Below are positions 45,866 through 55,185 of a DNA stretch of 64,000 nucleotides, one piece after another. The DNA comes from an uncultured Flavobacteriaceae bacterium. GTDB taxonomy: Bacteria > Bacteroidota > Bacteroidia > Flavobacteriales > Flavobacteriaceae. The DNA is taken from assembly GCA_905479745.1 (NCBI GenBank), contig CAJQNO010000039.1, forward strand, positions 1 to 64,000, read 5' to 3'. Both the position numbers and the translations under genes were made by a program. How positions within the stretch are numbered: the first letter of the stretch is position 1; every line of letters begins with the position of its first letter. The notes beneath the pieces are model-generated. The model worked only from the letters and a program-made list of their open reading frames with translations, searched no databases and was not told the DNA's origin.

Positions 45866-48800
45866 TTATAGTTCGTTGTAAATTGAATTCTCATCCTTCA
45901 CATCATCATCCTCAACTATCTGGCCAATACTGGTGTCTGTAAGTTGGACCAGGACATGACCTAAATCACCAGGTAAATTATTATAGGAATTATTATAAGT
46001 AATACTAAAATCCAGATAGTTGTTCACCCCATCGGGTATAGGCGGTGTTGCGTAAACATAGTACGGAGGTGTTGTATTATCAACTGGAATAGAATACAGC
46101 ACTGTGCCATTGGAGCTTATTTCTACAACGCCACTTTTATATTGAGGATCACAATTTTGAGGTGGTTGATTGGTGCCACAACTAAATTCGATCATAAATT
46201 CTACAACGGCTCCTGGGTCTCCTTTTAGCTTAGCAATGGAACCTGCCACTCCTCCATTCTCCGTGATGTCGTAAAAATATACGTCGCCTCCAGGGACAGG
46301 GTCTCCGCCCCCCGGATCAATGATTTTCCCTTTATAATTATAGACAAACTCTTTAGCCAATTTAAATCCTCCATTAATAGAAGCTGCATTCGCTGTTTCT
46401 TCAAAAATTCTGATGAGACGCCCTCCATCGTCATATTGAAACTTGGTTCCCAGGTTCTTAGCATCAAAGGAGAAAATCAACTCATCGTAGTCATTGTATA
46501 CATAGGTGTTAACACCTGATTCAATTGGATGTAAGCGGAAATCATCTAGGTACATTTCACCATCATCTGATGTGATATATAATTCCTCCTCGTTGGATTC
46601 TAGTAAATCAACATAATGGTTTTTAAGCACCCAATTTCCAGCATAAACCGTTTCACCATTGAAAACAGCCGATGGATTGGTATTATGTTTAATTCTGATA
46701 TTGGTATGATTATCCTTGTGTACCCAAACCGAAACTTTGTATGTTCCATCGCGGTGTTCACCCGATTTGAGGACGGTTTTATTTGCGATTCCCCAAGTAT
46801 TTATCTTGAGTGAATAATCTCCGGAATGTGAATACCTGGCACTTTGTTGTCCGGTAGAGGTTACACCATTTCCAACATAGGTGGTTCCTGAAATGTTCTT
46901 AAAATGTTCGGCATTACTTGAAAAGATTTCGTTGTATCGCGCACTACCCGTGAGGACAATATCAGAATTGTTATTCCATCTTTTCGAGGAGACATAGTTA
47001 TTATTGATGTCTTTTGTCTCCATAGGCATGGAAAAACGATCGTACATCGTAGTTTCTGAGATTTCCTTCCATGGACTCGGTTGACTTGTAACTCCGATGG
47101 TCCAGTTGAATCCGTCATGCGTTTGTAAGTCATATCCATTGTAAAATCCTCTATTATTTATATTCCCGTCCCATACAAAGGTTTTGTGTTGTTTCCAAAT
47201 CTTTTCGTTTGAACTTGTTGGTGTTGTGGATGTTCCATCTTCATTCTGATAAGTCCATACATTACTCCATGTGGAAATTCCGACACCATTTGGACGCCAA
47301 TCCAAATTATCTTTGACGAGTGAATACGTCATTGCTATTTGAGATAGCATATTTCGATTAGACTCATCGTCCACTTTTGATCCCATGTTATATGGAACTG
47401 CACTTCCTCCGTATTCTGGAATTTGATATGCGGGGATACTAATGGATTTGTTTATATCACCATTACTATTAACAAGTGTATTCTCCAATACCTGGCCGGT
47501 ATAAAAGTCATAGTTATCATTATAAACAGTCGTCTTGATAGAATTACTTAACGTACTAGAAGATTTTAGGACACTGGGGACCTTATTCCTTGTGGAAGAC
47601 GTTAAATAGTATTGATCCTCAACTCCATCCTTCCAAACCCATTTGTAGTAATCAAAGGTTTCTTCTATGGTACCTTGATCGACGGTGGTCAAGTCTTCAT
47701 ATTGATTATCCGTCGATGATATTAATTGTCCTTCTCTGTTAAATACTTTCTTGGATTCTAATCTTCCTAAAGAGGCAAGATTGTCTTTAAGCTCGATCTT
47801 GGCTTGCATAACATTCACTTGCTCGCTATTCAAAGTAGTATTGGTGTTCTTATTGAAAGTCTTATCTAATTCTACGAAATCTCCCAAAGTGAAGCCTGTT
47901 GAAGTTAGTTGCATGGCTTGAAGAACTTTGAACTTATATTGAGTGGTCATCAGATAATCTGTACCATCAAATTGATCCTTGACAGTTACAAATTCATACA
48001 TAACAGAAGGTGCAGGTAAAGCGCTAATATATTTCACCCTTTTTTCCCTTTTTGACGGAGCATATGATGTGATGCCTGATGATAAACCTGAACTTGGATC
48101 GGTGTATGAATAATCCGTCTTATACTGATTCCCCATTTCATCCGAAACCGCTAAAGATTTGACTCTAATACCACCACCTATTTGGTTTAGAAAGTCTTTA
48201 CTTGAATAAAATCTAATTTTAGTTCTGTGCGTACCGTTTGTGACTTCATCACAATGATCTGGTCTATATTCTTGAAGCCAATTAGCAGATTCAGATACTA
48301 CATTTCCATAATTGTTATAGTATTGCCAATTTTCGTTATGACAAATCGTACCACTTCTTTCATAAGATCCAACAGAGCTTGTTGGTAATTGAAATTTGAC
48401 TTTGGTAGAAGTTACTTCTGTTATTGAACAAACTTGATCAACATCGGCCACATATTCGCCTCCTCCTCCTGAAGGGTCTTTGACATACTGGATATTTACC
48501 CTTGAAGATTGCCCTAGCTGGAAATAATCATTGAAGTTAATATCTTCACCTGGTTCATTATCACCGTGATTTCTAAATTCTACATACTTAGATCCGCCTT
48601 GTGTCCCCGTAAACTTCATTTCAAACTTTTTATCAAAAATGAAACTCGAAACGGCCGCTTCTTGATAATAATCGTCCTCTTCATATTCGACTAGAATTTT
48701 ACCCCCAGTAGGTGTTGTAATTTCATCTAAACTCCATGAATCGGGACTTACAGTACTATATCCCCAATCATCTTTATTCGCATTATTATATGGAGTATAT

Positions 48801-51472
48801 GGATTTGAATACTTGAATTCATATGGTGGTATAACACTATTGTTCTGTTTCCCTGCTTGAACGACATTCAATAAAGTTAACTTACCCTGAAGATCGGCAG
48901 TTGAATTTGGAGAATTTCCGGCCATTGGGTAGAACGGATCGTAATTGAAGTGTATGGATTTTATCGACTCCTCATCAATATTAGGAGCATTTACCAAATC
49001 ACCAGTATCCAATACGTTTCCATAGATCGCTCCCTGCCAACTAGGAACATCGTGAACCGTTTGAGATTGAGTAGCTAGAAGTCCTGCCTGAATATGATAT
49101 AATTGAGCTGCCGTTGTAACTAAAATTTTACCACCATTTATAGGAGATGGTTGATTCGTGTTGGATTTAGACAATGTTGCTGCTGGATTGTTATTATCCA
49201 CCAATATAATCTTATCGAGTTTTAGACTTTGATGCTTATGCGTCTCTACGAAAAAATTTACTTGTGAAAAGGCGTAGTTATATTCGTTTATTGATTGTGA
49301 AAAATTAAAATCATTGAACAAACCTAGTAAATAAGTAATACCATCGTCACCAGCTTGAAAACGCTTGATATGAATATCATCATACTCAATTGGGTTTGTT
49401 CCATCTCTAATATCTATTTCGGCAGACCAGTTGTCTTTACGAGGACTCTTAATGAAAAGGGCTGTATGCGTTCTTGTGATAACTTTGTCAAGATAATAGA
49501 CTTCTTTTCTACCCCAATCAAATGATTTGGAAACTGTATTTTCTTCATAATCACTAACGGGAGATCGCCAAACGAATCCCTCACTCCACTTTCCGTAGTC
49601 AAATTTCACCCAATATCCAAAGTCGTTTTCATCCGGGACGTTGTTCCCATTAGCATCAATGTAGTCTGGTCCAGTAACCGCAGTAAGTAACCAATGGGTG
49701 GCGTAAGGTTGAAAATCTTCTTGTTCATGAAAAGCTTGGTTGATATCATCATCTAATTGAGCACTACGTGAAAATCTTTCACGCTGATAGACAGGTAGGG
49801 AATAGTGATATACTTTGCCATCCAATGCAGTAATTCTATATGCGCCGATTCCATCTTCAGGGACCAGACTAGTATTAGTTCTATCAAAATTCTCTGGTGG
49901 AATTATTAAAGAAGTGTTGTTGTTGATTTCAGAGTTAGTATAAACCTCAATGTACGATCCCTTGCGCAAGCGAGAGTTAGATTCATTATAACCATCAAAG
50001 TTAATCCCGTTCTTTAAAAGATCATCTTCAAGGATCATATTTTGGGGTTGAAAATCAAATATGCTATTATAATTGGTTCCATTCACCGGGATATTCCAAT
50101 TGTCTGATTTTGTTCGCACATATGATGAAATCTCGTTGTCAAAATAGAAATGTATGTCAGAACTACTTATGTTACTGTCAAACCTTTTGTCGAACTTGTG
50201 AGAATTATCAGGGTAAAAATATCTTACATCTTCATCCAAAAATCCATTCTCATCTTCATCAAGTACCTTATATTGAAGTGGCATAACCCCTTCTTCTAGG
50301 ATATAAGGTTTGATTGAGCCAGATATCCCTTGACCCGAGACCACATAACCGTCGTAGCTGAGAGATCCAAAATTTGTATTGTTAACTTCGTAGTTATCAA
50401 TATCCTCGGTTAGTTCGTATCCATCAAAAGCAACTTTCTGATCAAAAGGAGTTTCGGTCAAAGAACCAGAAAGGTCCCCAGCATATAGCGCTCCATTGAA
50501 AATATTGTATTCATTCTCATATAACCAATATCTGGTTTTATTGTGAGAAAAATTTAAATTTAATGTTGTTTGGAGATCTGGAGTCAAAGGAATCGCAAAA
50601 TTGAGATTTATGTTTTGAGAATATGTATTATACTTGGAAGAACCCGAATTACTTCCGTTGAGAGTTAAGCTTGAACTACCAATATTTGCCGACAAATTAT
50701 TCTCTGAATTCAATGAAATTCCGGTTCCATGAGAGTTTAAACTAGCAGAAGTAGAGCCATTTGTAAAACTCTGACTTAGTCCTAAGGAAGCTATTTGTCC
50801 TGAATATTGTTGTATACTTCCCGCCATTGTTTGAATGTTGTTTCCCTCGTTCTTCAAAGTGGCATTAATACCAACTCCGTTTGTGCCGAGATTGCCTCCA
50901 TAATTGATAGGGCTGTACATTGAGCCGTATGAAGCCGAGACTCCAACATCAAACCGGTGTGAATTTTCACCTCCTATGCTTCTATGGGTTGCGTAGCTCG
51001 CATACAAGCCTACAGAGTAACTTCCTGTCGCAGGATTTCCCCAACCGACGGAAATACCACCACCGTACGAAGAAGTCACACCTCCTTGATTATATATAGC
51101 GCTATACTTCCTTTCTCGTTTCCAATCATCCGGCACACCGGCCACAGATCTGTTAATAGCCCCTGGATTCAAATTCCAACCCAAGCCAACCCAAGAAGCC
51201 TCTTGTCCCATCGCAATTCCCGAATGATATGATAATCCTAGTGGATATCCTCCTTCAGGACTAGGTACTTCCAGAATTGGAAGGACGTATGTGAAGTCCC
51301 CACTGATCAAGTTCACCATATCAGTGGCATCAACAGGCTCGAATGAAGCTGCCTCCGGAGATGTGGGTCCATTATTAGATGCAAAAAGGACGTTTATAGG
51401 TAAGAAACTCTGTAAGAAATTTATAGTAAGAAAAACTGCGATAATTTTCTGAAACTTTTTTAGATTTTTCAT
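45866..51472 (-). CDS. SpvB/TcB-like giant secreted protein
   Basis: This 1868-aa protein starts with a signal peptide (IIAVFLTINFLQSFLPINVL). Residues 45-115 match the SpvB N-terminal pattern (LISGDFTYVLPILEVPSPEG, GYPLGLSYHSGI, GWNLNPGAINRSVAG). Long beta-rich, Asn/Ser/Gly-rich regions follow, and late YD-like repeats (YVYNDYDELIFSFDAKNLGT, QYDDGGRLIRIFEE). In Tc toxins the SpvB/TcB part forms the lower half of the RHS shell and TcC the upper half. Here they are separate genes 12 bp apart. It has no T9SS domain, so the type II-like machine is a logical export route. Confidence 0.82.
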   Translation of the reverse strand: MKNLKKFQKIIAVFLTINFLQSFLPINVLFASNNGPTSPEAASFEPVDATDMVNLISGDFTYVLPILEVPSPEGGYPLGLSYHSGIAMGQEASWVGLGWNLNPGAINRSVAGVPDDWKRERKYSAIYNQGGVTSSYGGGISVGWGNPATGSYSVGLYASYATHRSIGGENSHRFDVGVSASYGSMYSPINYGGNLGTNGVGINATLKNEGNNIQTMAGSIQQYSGQIASLGLSQSFTNGSTSASLNSHGTGISLNSENNLSANIGSSSLTLNGSNSGSSKYNTYSQNINLNFAIPLTPDLQTTLNLNFSHNKTRYWLYENEYNIFNGALYAGDLSGSLTETPFDQKVAFDGYELTEDIDNYEVNNTNFGSLSYDGYVVSGQGISGSIKPYILEEGVMPLQYKVLDEDENGFLDEDVRYFYPDNSHKFDKRFDSNISSSDIHFYFDNEISSYVRTKSDNWNIPVNGTNYNSIFDFQPQNMILEDDLLKNGINFDGYNESNSRLRKGSYIEVYTNSEINNNTSLIIPPENFDRTNTSLVPEDGIGAYRITALDGKVYHYSLPVYQRERFSRSAQLDDDINQAFHEQEDFQPYATHWLLTAVTGPDYIDANGNNVPDENDFGYWVKFDYGKWSEGFVWRSPVSDYEENTVSKSFDWGRKEVYYLDKVITRTHTALFIKSPRKDNWSAEIDIRDGTNPIEYDDIHIKRFQAGDDGITYLLGLFNDFNFSQSINEYNYAFSQVNFFVETHKHQSLKLDKIILVDNNNPAATLSKSNTNQPSPINGGKILVTTAAQLYHIQAGLLATQSQTVHDVPSWQGAIYGNVLDTGDLVNAPNIDEESIKSIHFNYDPFYPMAGNSPNSTADLQGKLTLLNVVQAGKQNNSVIPPYEFKYSNPYTPYNNANKDDWGYSTVSPDSWSLDEITTPTGGKILVEYEEDDYYQEAAVSSFIFDKKFEMKFTGTQGGSKYVEFRNHGDNEPGEDINFNDYFQLGQSSRVNIQYVKDPSGGGGEYVADVDQVCSITEVTSTKVKFQLPTSSVGSYERSGTICHNENWQYYNNYGNVVSESANWLQEYRPDHCDEVTNGTHRTKIRFYSSKDFLNQIGGGIRVKSLAVSDEMGNQYKTDYSYTDPSSGLSSGITSYAPSKREKRVKYISALPAPSVMYEFVTVKDQFDGTDYLMTTQYKFKVLQAMQLTSTGFTLGDFVELDKTFNKNTNTTLNSEQVNVMQAKIELKDNLASLGRLESKKVFNREGQLISSTDNQYEDLTTVDQGTIEETFDYYKWVWKDGVEDQYYLTSSTRNKVPSVLKSSSTLSNSIKTTVYNDNYDFYTGQVLENTLVNSNGDINKSISIPAYQIPEYGGSAVPYNMGSKVDDESNRNMLSQIAMTYSLVKDNLDWRPNGVGISTWSNVWTYQNEDGTSTTPTSSNEKIWKQHKTFVWDGNINNRGFYNGYDLQTHDGFNWTIGVTSQPSPWKEISETTMYDRFSMPMETKDINNNYVSSKRWNNNSDIVLTGSARYNEIFSSNAEHFKNISGTTYVGNGVTSTGQQSARYSHSGDYSLKINTWGIANKTVLKSGEHRDGTYKVSVWVHKDNHTNIRIKHNTNPSAVFNGETVYAGNWVLKNHYVDLLESNEEELYITSDDGEMYLDDFRLHPIESGVNTYVYNDYDELIFSFDAKNLGTKFQYDDGGRLIRIFEETANAASINGGFKLAKEFVYNYKGKIIDPGGGDPVPGGDVYFYDITENGGVAGSIAKLKGDPGAVVEFMIEFSCGTNQPPQNCDPQYKSGVVEISSNGTVLYSIPVDNTTPPYYVYATPPIPDGVNNYLDFSITYNNSYNNLPGDLGHVLVQLTDTSIGQIVEDDDVKDENSIYNEL

Positions 51473-51476
51473 GAGC

Positions 51477-52085
51477 CTAAAATTGTAATTCGGGTTGCTT
51501 TTTAATTTTTTCTATTGGAATTTTAAAATTCAGTTCTCCGGTCTTTAAACCAAACTCTTGAACAGTCAGATTGAGGTATTCTCCTCGAATCTGATTATGA
51601 GGGATAGGAAACACACACAATAATGAGCTCGATTTACTTTTGCCATAAGTTTTTGGAAAAGAATAGTCAAAAAGGTTGATGGTGTCACCCTGGGTTGTTC
51701 TTAATAATATATAATTCTTCATTTCAAACGAGAGCCTGTTCGAAAGTTGTCCATAACTAGATCTATCAACTGATCTTGCTAATAAGACATCATTTGACAA
51801 GGAAGAGAATGAAATATTGAAATAAAGGTAGTCCTTGAATTTTCTTCGGAGGGAGTCTATGGAGGTCTTGCTATTATCGTTGCCCTTAATATACTGGGAG
51901 ACGATCAAATCATGCGGTCTGTATTGCACTTTCACGTCCACACCTTTTACAGATTTAGCGTGGGTATATTCGTTATCTGTGTCTTGAATATATGAGATTA
52001 ATTCATCCCGCGAATCAAAAGTTCTTTGATCGCATGACAAAAACAACAATGAAATAATAAGTAAAACTCGAATGTCTCCCCTCAT
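51477..52085 (-). CDS. Lipoprotein of the secretion operon, unknown
   Basis: This 202-aa protein has lipoprotein signal VLLIISLLFLSCDQRTF. The rest is beta-rich with no known motif. It begins 7 bp after the OmpH/Skp-like gene and ends 4 bp before the SpvB-like gene, so it belongs to the operon. It could be a periplasmic or outer-membrane helper for the giant proteins. Confidence 0.7.
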   Translation of the reverse strand: MRGDIRVLLIISLLFLSCDQRTFDSRDELISYIQDTDNEYTHAKSVKGVDVKVQYRPHDLIVSQYIKGNDNSKTSIDSLRRKFKDYLYFNISFSSLSNDVLLARSVDRSSYGQLSNRLSFEMKNYILLRTTQGDTINLFDYSFPKTYGKSKSSSLLCVFPIPHNQIRGEYLNLTVQEFGLKTGELNFKIPIEKIKKQPELQF

Positions 52086-52092
52086 TTAAATT

Positions 52093-52626
52093 TTATTTTG
52101 TCTCGTATTGATTATTGAGGCCCTCCAAGACCTCTTCTGTCAGATCTGTGCTACTGTCCGCATACATTATATTACCGGAACCGCTGGCACCGAATATAAT
52201 TCTGTAATTATTGACCTTGCCAAATTCTTTGATATAATCATTAATATCGTTTATTATCGTCTGACTTGCTTTTTGATCCTCCTCAGAGATTTGATTTTGT
52301 ATGGCCTGTTGGTAATTACTTATTTGTTGTTGTTTGGTTTTTAAGAGTTCTTGATTAAGTTCAATTTCTTTTTTGGACATTGTTAATCGCTCACGCTCGT
52401 AATCTTTAATTTCATTTTGCCAATTACTAACCAAGCTATCCACGTTCGATTGCAATTGTTTGGCTTTTGACTCAAATTTTGCACGTTCAATTGCAGTCCG
52501 TTTATAGCCATCCATTAACTTGTTTACATCCACATAGACGAGTTCAGATGTAGATTGAAAATAGAAGAAAGAAAATATGCTAATTATTAAGGCGACTAAG
52601 GATATGAGGAGTGTCAGTTTTTTCAT
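52093..52626 (-). CDS. Skp/OmpH-like periplasmic chaperone
   Basis: This 177-aa protein has an N-terminal hydrophobic segment (LTLLISLVALIISIFSFFYF), then YVDVNKLMDGYKRTAIERAK and a long charged coiled coil (about residues 40-110). These match the tentacle arms of Skp. It ends with IIFGASGSGNIMYADSSTDLT, the conserved final strands of OmpH. It would hold unfolded exported proteins, here probably the giant RHS proteins or the secretin. It is the first gene of the minus operon. Confidence 0.85.
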   Translation of the reverse strand: MKKLTLLISLVALIISIFSFFYFQSTSELVYVDVNKLMDGYKRTAIERAKFESKAKQLQSNVDSLVSNWQNEIKDYERERLTMSKKEIELNQELLKTKQQQISNYQQAIQNQISEEDQKASQTIINDINDYIKEFGKVNNYRIIFGASGSGNIMYADSSTDLTEEVLEGLNNQYETK

Positions 52627-52823
52627 TTAGTTTTTCGAAAATTCATTTTAAAATACGTTCAATGCTCTCACAATCCATGAAAGAATGTACAAATGGTAAC
52701 ATTCGCATCATAACCGATAGAATCAACTACAAAAGCGTCAATTGAACTTAAAAAAATACGGGGAGTCAGAATTAAATTTTCATTTAATCTATGTTAAAGA
52801 AATCAAAAAATTAATTAAAATCC

Positions 52824-52831
52824 TAACTTTG
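52824..52831 (+). promoter_or_regulatory. Putative -7 element upstream of the plus-strand secretion operon
   Basis: TAACTTTG fits TAnnTTTG and lies 50 bp before the pseudopilin start. No clear TTG at the -33 place was found, so activation by a regulator is possible. Confidence 0.4.
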
Positions 52832-52880
52832 AAGATGAAAAATTCATTAATTTTTTCAAGTCGTTTATAATAAGAGATTT

Positions 52881-53285
52881 ATGAAAATTAAAAGTAAAAT
52901 ATCTGCCTTTACCCTAAATGAAATGCTATTGGTTCTTGCCATAATTGGGATATTACTCTTGATCGCTTTGCCACAGTTCATGCCTCTTATCTCCAAAACA
53001 AAGGCCCAGGAGGCGAAGATTCAATTGAAACATATTTCAAATCTTCAAACCCAGTATAGATACATTAATTCAAAGTACTCCATGGATTTTGTCGATATAG
53101 ATTTTGAAGAGCCAAAAACCGTAGAGGAGGGGGGCACGGCAAACTACCGTTATGAGTTGCTACAAGCTTCAACCACTTCTTTTAAAGTTAGGGCAGAAGC
53201 GGTCGTGGACTTCGATGGTGACGGGATATTCAATGTGTGGGAGATTGACGAAAATGGGAATCCCAAAGAGATAATCAAAGATTGA
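52881..53285 (+). CDS. gspG: Major pseudopilin, GspG-like
   Basis: In this 134-aa protein the leader KIKSKISA is followed by FTLNEMLLVLAIIGILLLIA, the classical type III signal with Glu at +5 but Ala at -1. The soluble part ends with FDGDGIFNVWEIDENG, an Asp-rich loop that, as in GspG, probably binds calcium. It is the first plus-strand gene and overlaps the peptidase gene by 4 bp. It would form the pseudopilus shaft that pushes substrate through the secretin. Confidence 0.88.
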   Translation: MKIKSKISAFTLNEMLLVLAIIGILLLIALPQFMPLISKTKAQEAKIQLKHISNLQTQYRYINSKYSMDFVDIDFEEPKTVEEGGTANYRYELLQASTTSFKVRAEAVVDFDGDGIFNVWEIDENGNPKEIIKD

Positions 53286-53776
53286 TGATATGGCTTGTTA
53301 GAATCCTGATTTCACTTTCACTGATCATAGTGATCTACCAAGATTTTAAGGAAAGAAAAGTATGGGCCTTTCTATTACCTGTTATTGCGGGATGTGGTTG
53401 TTATTTATTTTTCCAAATGTCCACTATCGATTATTTTTTACTTTCAATAGCCGTTAATTTTTGTATCGTTTCAACTATACTAGGGATACTTTATTTGATC
53501 TCTAAGTTTCTGCTAAAAAAGAGAGCCTTTTATCAGGCAATTGGGTTAGGCGACATTCTTTTTTTTCTCGCAATTGCAGTTTCTTTTCCAACAGTTAGCT
53601 TTTTAAATTTCTTTGTCTTTGCCATTTTATTTACATTCGTTCTTAGTTTAATCCTGAAACGATTATTCTATTCGGCAGAAAAAACCATCCCCCTTGCCGG
53701 ATCAATGTCAATTTTTATTTTGATTGTTTATTTAATTCACTGGTTTGGATTTTACCATACAATCTATCTGATGTAA
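53282..53776 (+). CDS. Prepilin peptidase, short A24 type
   Basis: This 164-aa polytopic membrane protein has both catalytic Asp residues: Asp21 in VIYQDFKERKVW and Asp91 in AIGLGDILFF (the GxGD motif). It lacks the N-terminal methyltransferase part of GspO/PilD, as in TadV/CpaA-type peptidases. It would cleave the four pseudopilins, all of which have Ala at the -1 site. It is packed between the pilin and ATPase genes with no gap. Confidence 0.9.
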   Translation: MMIWLVRILISLSLIIVIYQDFKERKVWAFLLPVIAGCGCYLFFQMSTIDYFLLSIAVNFCIVSTILGILYLISKFLLKKRAFYQAIGLGDILFFLAIAVSFPTVSFLNFFVFAILFTFVLSLILKRLFYSAEKTIPLAGSMSIFILIVYLIHWFGFYHTIYLM

Positions 53777-55177
53777 ATGAAAGAGTACGATATACCCGTA
53801 TCATTAAAACAACTGATCACACCGAATCAGGCATTTCATTATCGTGTAGTTCCGCTCGAAGAAACTACGGAAGGAACAGTACTCTTATTGTCGGACAGTG
53901 AGAATATTACCGAATTGGCCGATGAACTTAACATAGTTCTTCCATATCCATGTGAGGTGGTTAAAGGAGATTCGGACAAATTACAATCCTATCTCACTTA
54001 TAACTACAGGCAAAGCACTTCTTCGGGTAAACTGAGTTCAGATACTTTCCTGGAGCAACTCCTTCAAACTGCCAGAGATTATAATAGTAGTGATATTCAC
54101 CTGGAGATATATGAACACCATTGCCGAGTTCGGTTCAGGCTCGATGGAAAATTAAAAGAACAATATTCCATTACACAGTCGGAATATCCACAATTAATTA
54201 ATCAGATAAAAATACGAGCCGGACTCGATATTTCACAAAAGAGATTATCTCAAGATGGAAGGATAACGGTGAAAGGATCTTCGGAAGATTTCGATATCCG
54301 TGTTTCCACTATGCCCACACTTTATGGCGAAAAGGTGGTTCTCAGGATTCTGAAGAGAGATGCACGGGCAGTTGAATTAGAGGAATTGGGTTTTAACAAA
54401 AGGGAACTTAACCTGTACCTAGAAGGAGTAAAAAAACCTAATGGTATTGTACTTATTTCAGGGCCTACAGGTTCAGGTAAGACAACTACGTTATACGGAA
54501 CCTTGAAATTGCTGAACAAGGAAGAAACTAATATTCTCACGATTGAGGATCCTATTGAATATACCTTAGATGGTATTAATCAGGTTCAGCTTAAGGAGGA
54601 TATCGGATTTGACTTCCCAACAGCATTGCGGACATTTTTGAGGCAAGATCCGGATATCATAATGGTAGGGGAAATTCGAGATGAAAAGACAGCAAATATG
54701 GCAATTAAGGCGGCACTGACAGGTCATCTGGTACTGTCGACCATTCATACTAATTCAGCCTGGGCAACCATTTCAAGACTAATTGATATGGGTGTGCCTT
54801 CTTATTTGCTGGCTAGCACTTTGAACATGAGCGTTGCTCAACGACTGGTACGAAAACTTTGTGATGATTGTAAAAAGAGGGAAACCCCATCACCGTCTAT
54901 ATTTCCTGATAATTTTTCAGAAACTGAAAAAATTAAATATCACTATATACCAACAGGTTGTAGTAAATGTTATTTCACCGGGTATTCAGGCCGAAAGGCT
55001 ATTTATGAAATCATACCGATCAATAATGAGGTACAAACTTTTATTAGGCACAACGAATTACGAATTGATCAATACTTAATCGACAACAACTTAAATACCT
55101 TGAAAAGTAACGCGGTGAAAATGATCGTGGATGGTGTAACTTCGGTGGAAGAGGTCTATTCTTTATTGACAAACTAA
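53777..55177 (+). CDS. gspE: Secretion ATPase, GspE/PilB-like
   Basis: In this 466-aa protein, an N-terminal domain is followed by Walker A ISGPTGSGKTTTLYG (about residues 227-241), the Asp and His boxes, Walker B PDIIMVGEIRDEKTA and TGHLVLSTIHTN. The C-terminal zinc site is seen as CDDCKK and CSKCYFTGYSGR. It powers pseudopilus assembly from the cytoplasm through GspF and GspL. It follows the peptidase gene directly. Confidence 0.94.
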   Translation: MKEYDIPVSLKQLITPNQAFHYRVVPLEETTEGTVLLLSDSENITELADELNIVLPYPCEVVKGDSDKLQSYLTYNYRQSTSSGKLSSDTFLEQLLQTARDYNSSDIHLEIYEHHCRVRFRLDGKLKEQYSITQSEYPQLINQIKIRAGLDISQKRLSQDGRITVKGSSEDFDIRVSTMPTLYGEKVVLRILKRDARAVELEELGFNKRELNLYLEGVKKPNGIVLISGPTGSGKTTTLYGTLKLLNKEETNILTIEDPIEYTLDGINQVQLKEDIGFDFPTALRTFLRQDPDIIMVGEIRDEKTANMAIKAALTGHLVLSTIHTNSAWATISRLIDMGVPSYLLASTLNMSVAQRLVRKLCDDCKKRETPSPSIFPDNFSETEKIKYHYIPTGCSKCYFTGYSGRKAIYEIIPINNEVQTFIRHNELRIDQYLIDNNLNTLKSNAVKMIVDGVTSVEEVYSLLTN

Positions 55178-55185
55178 CTTGATAA

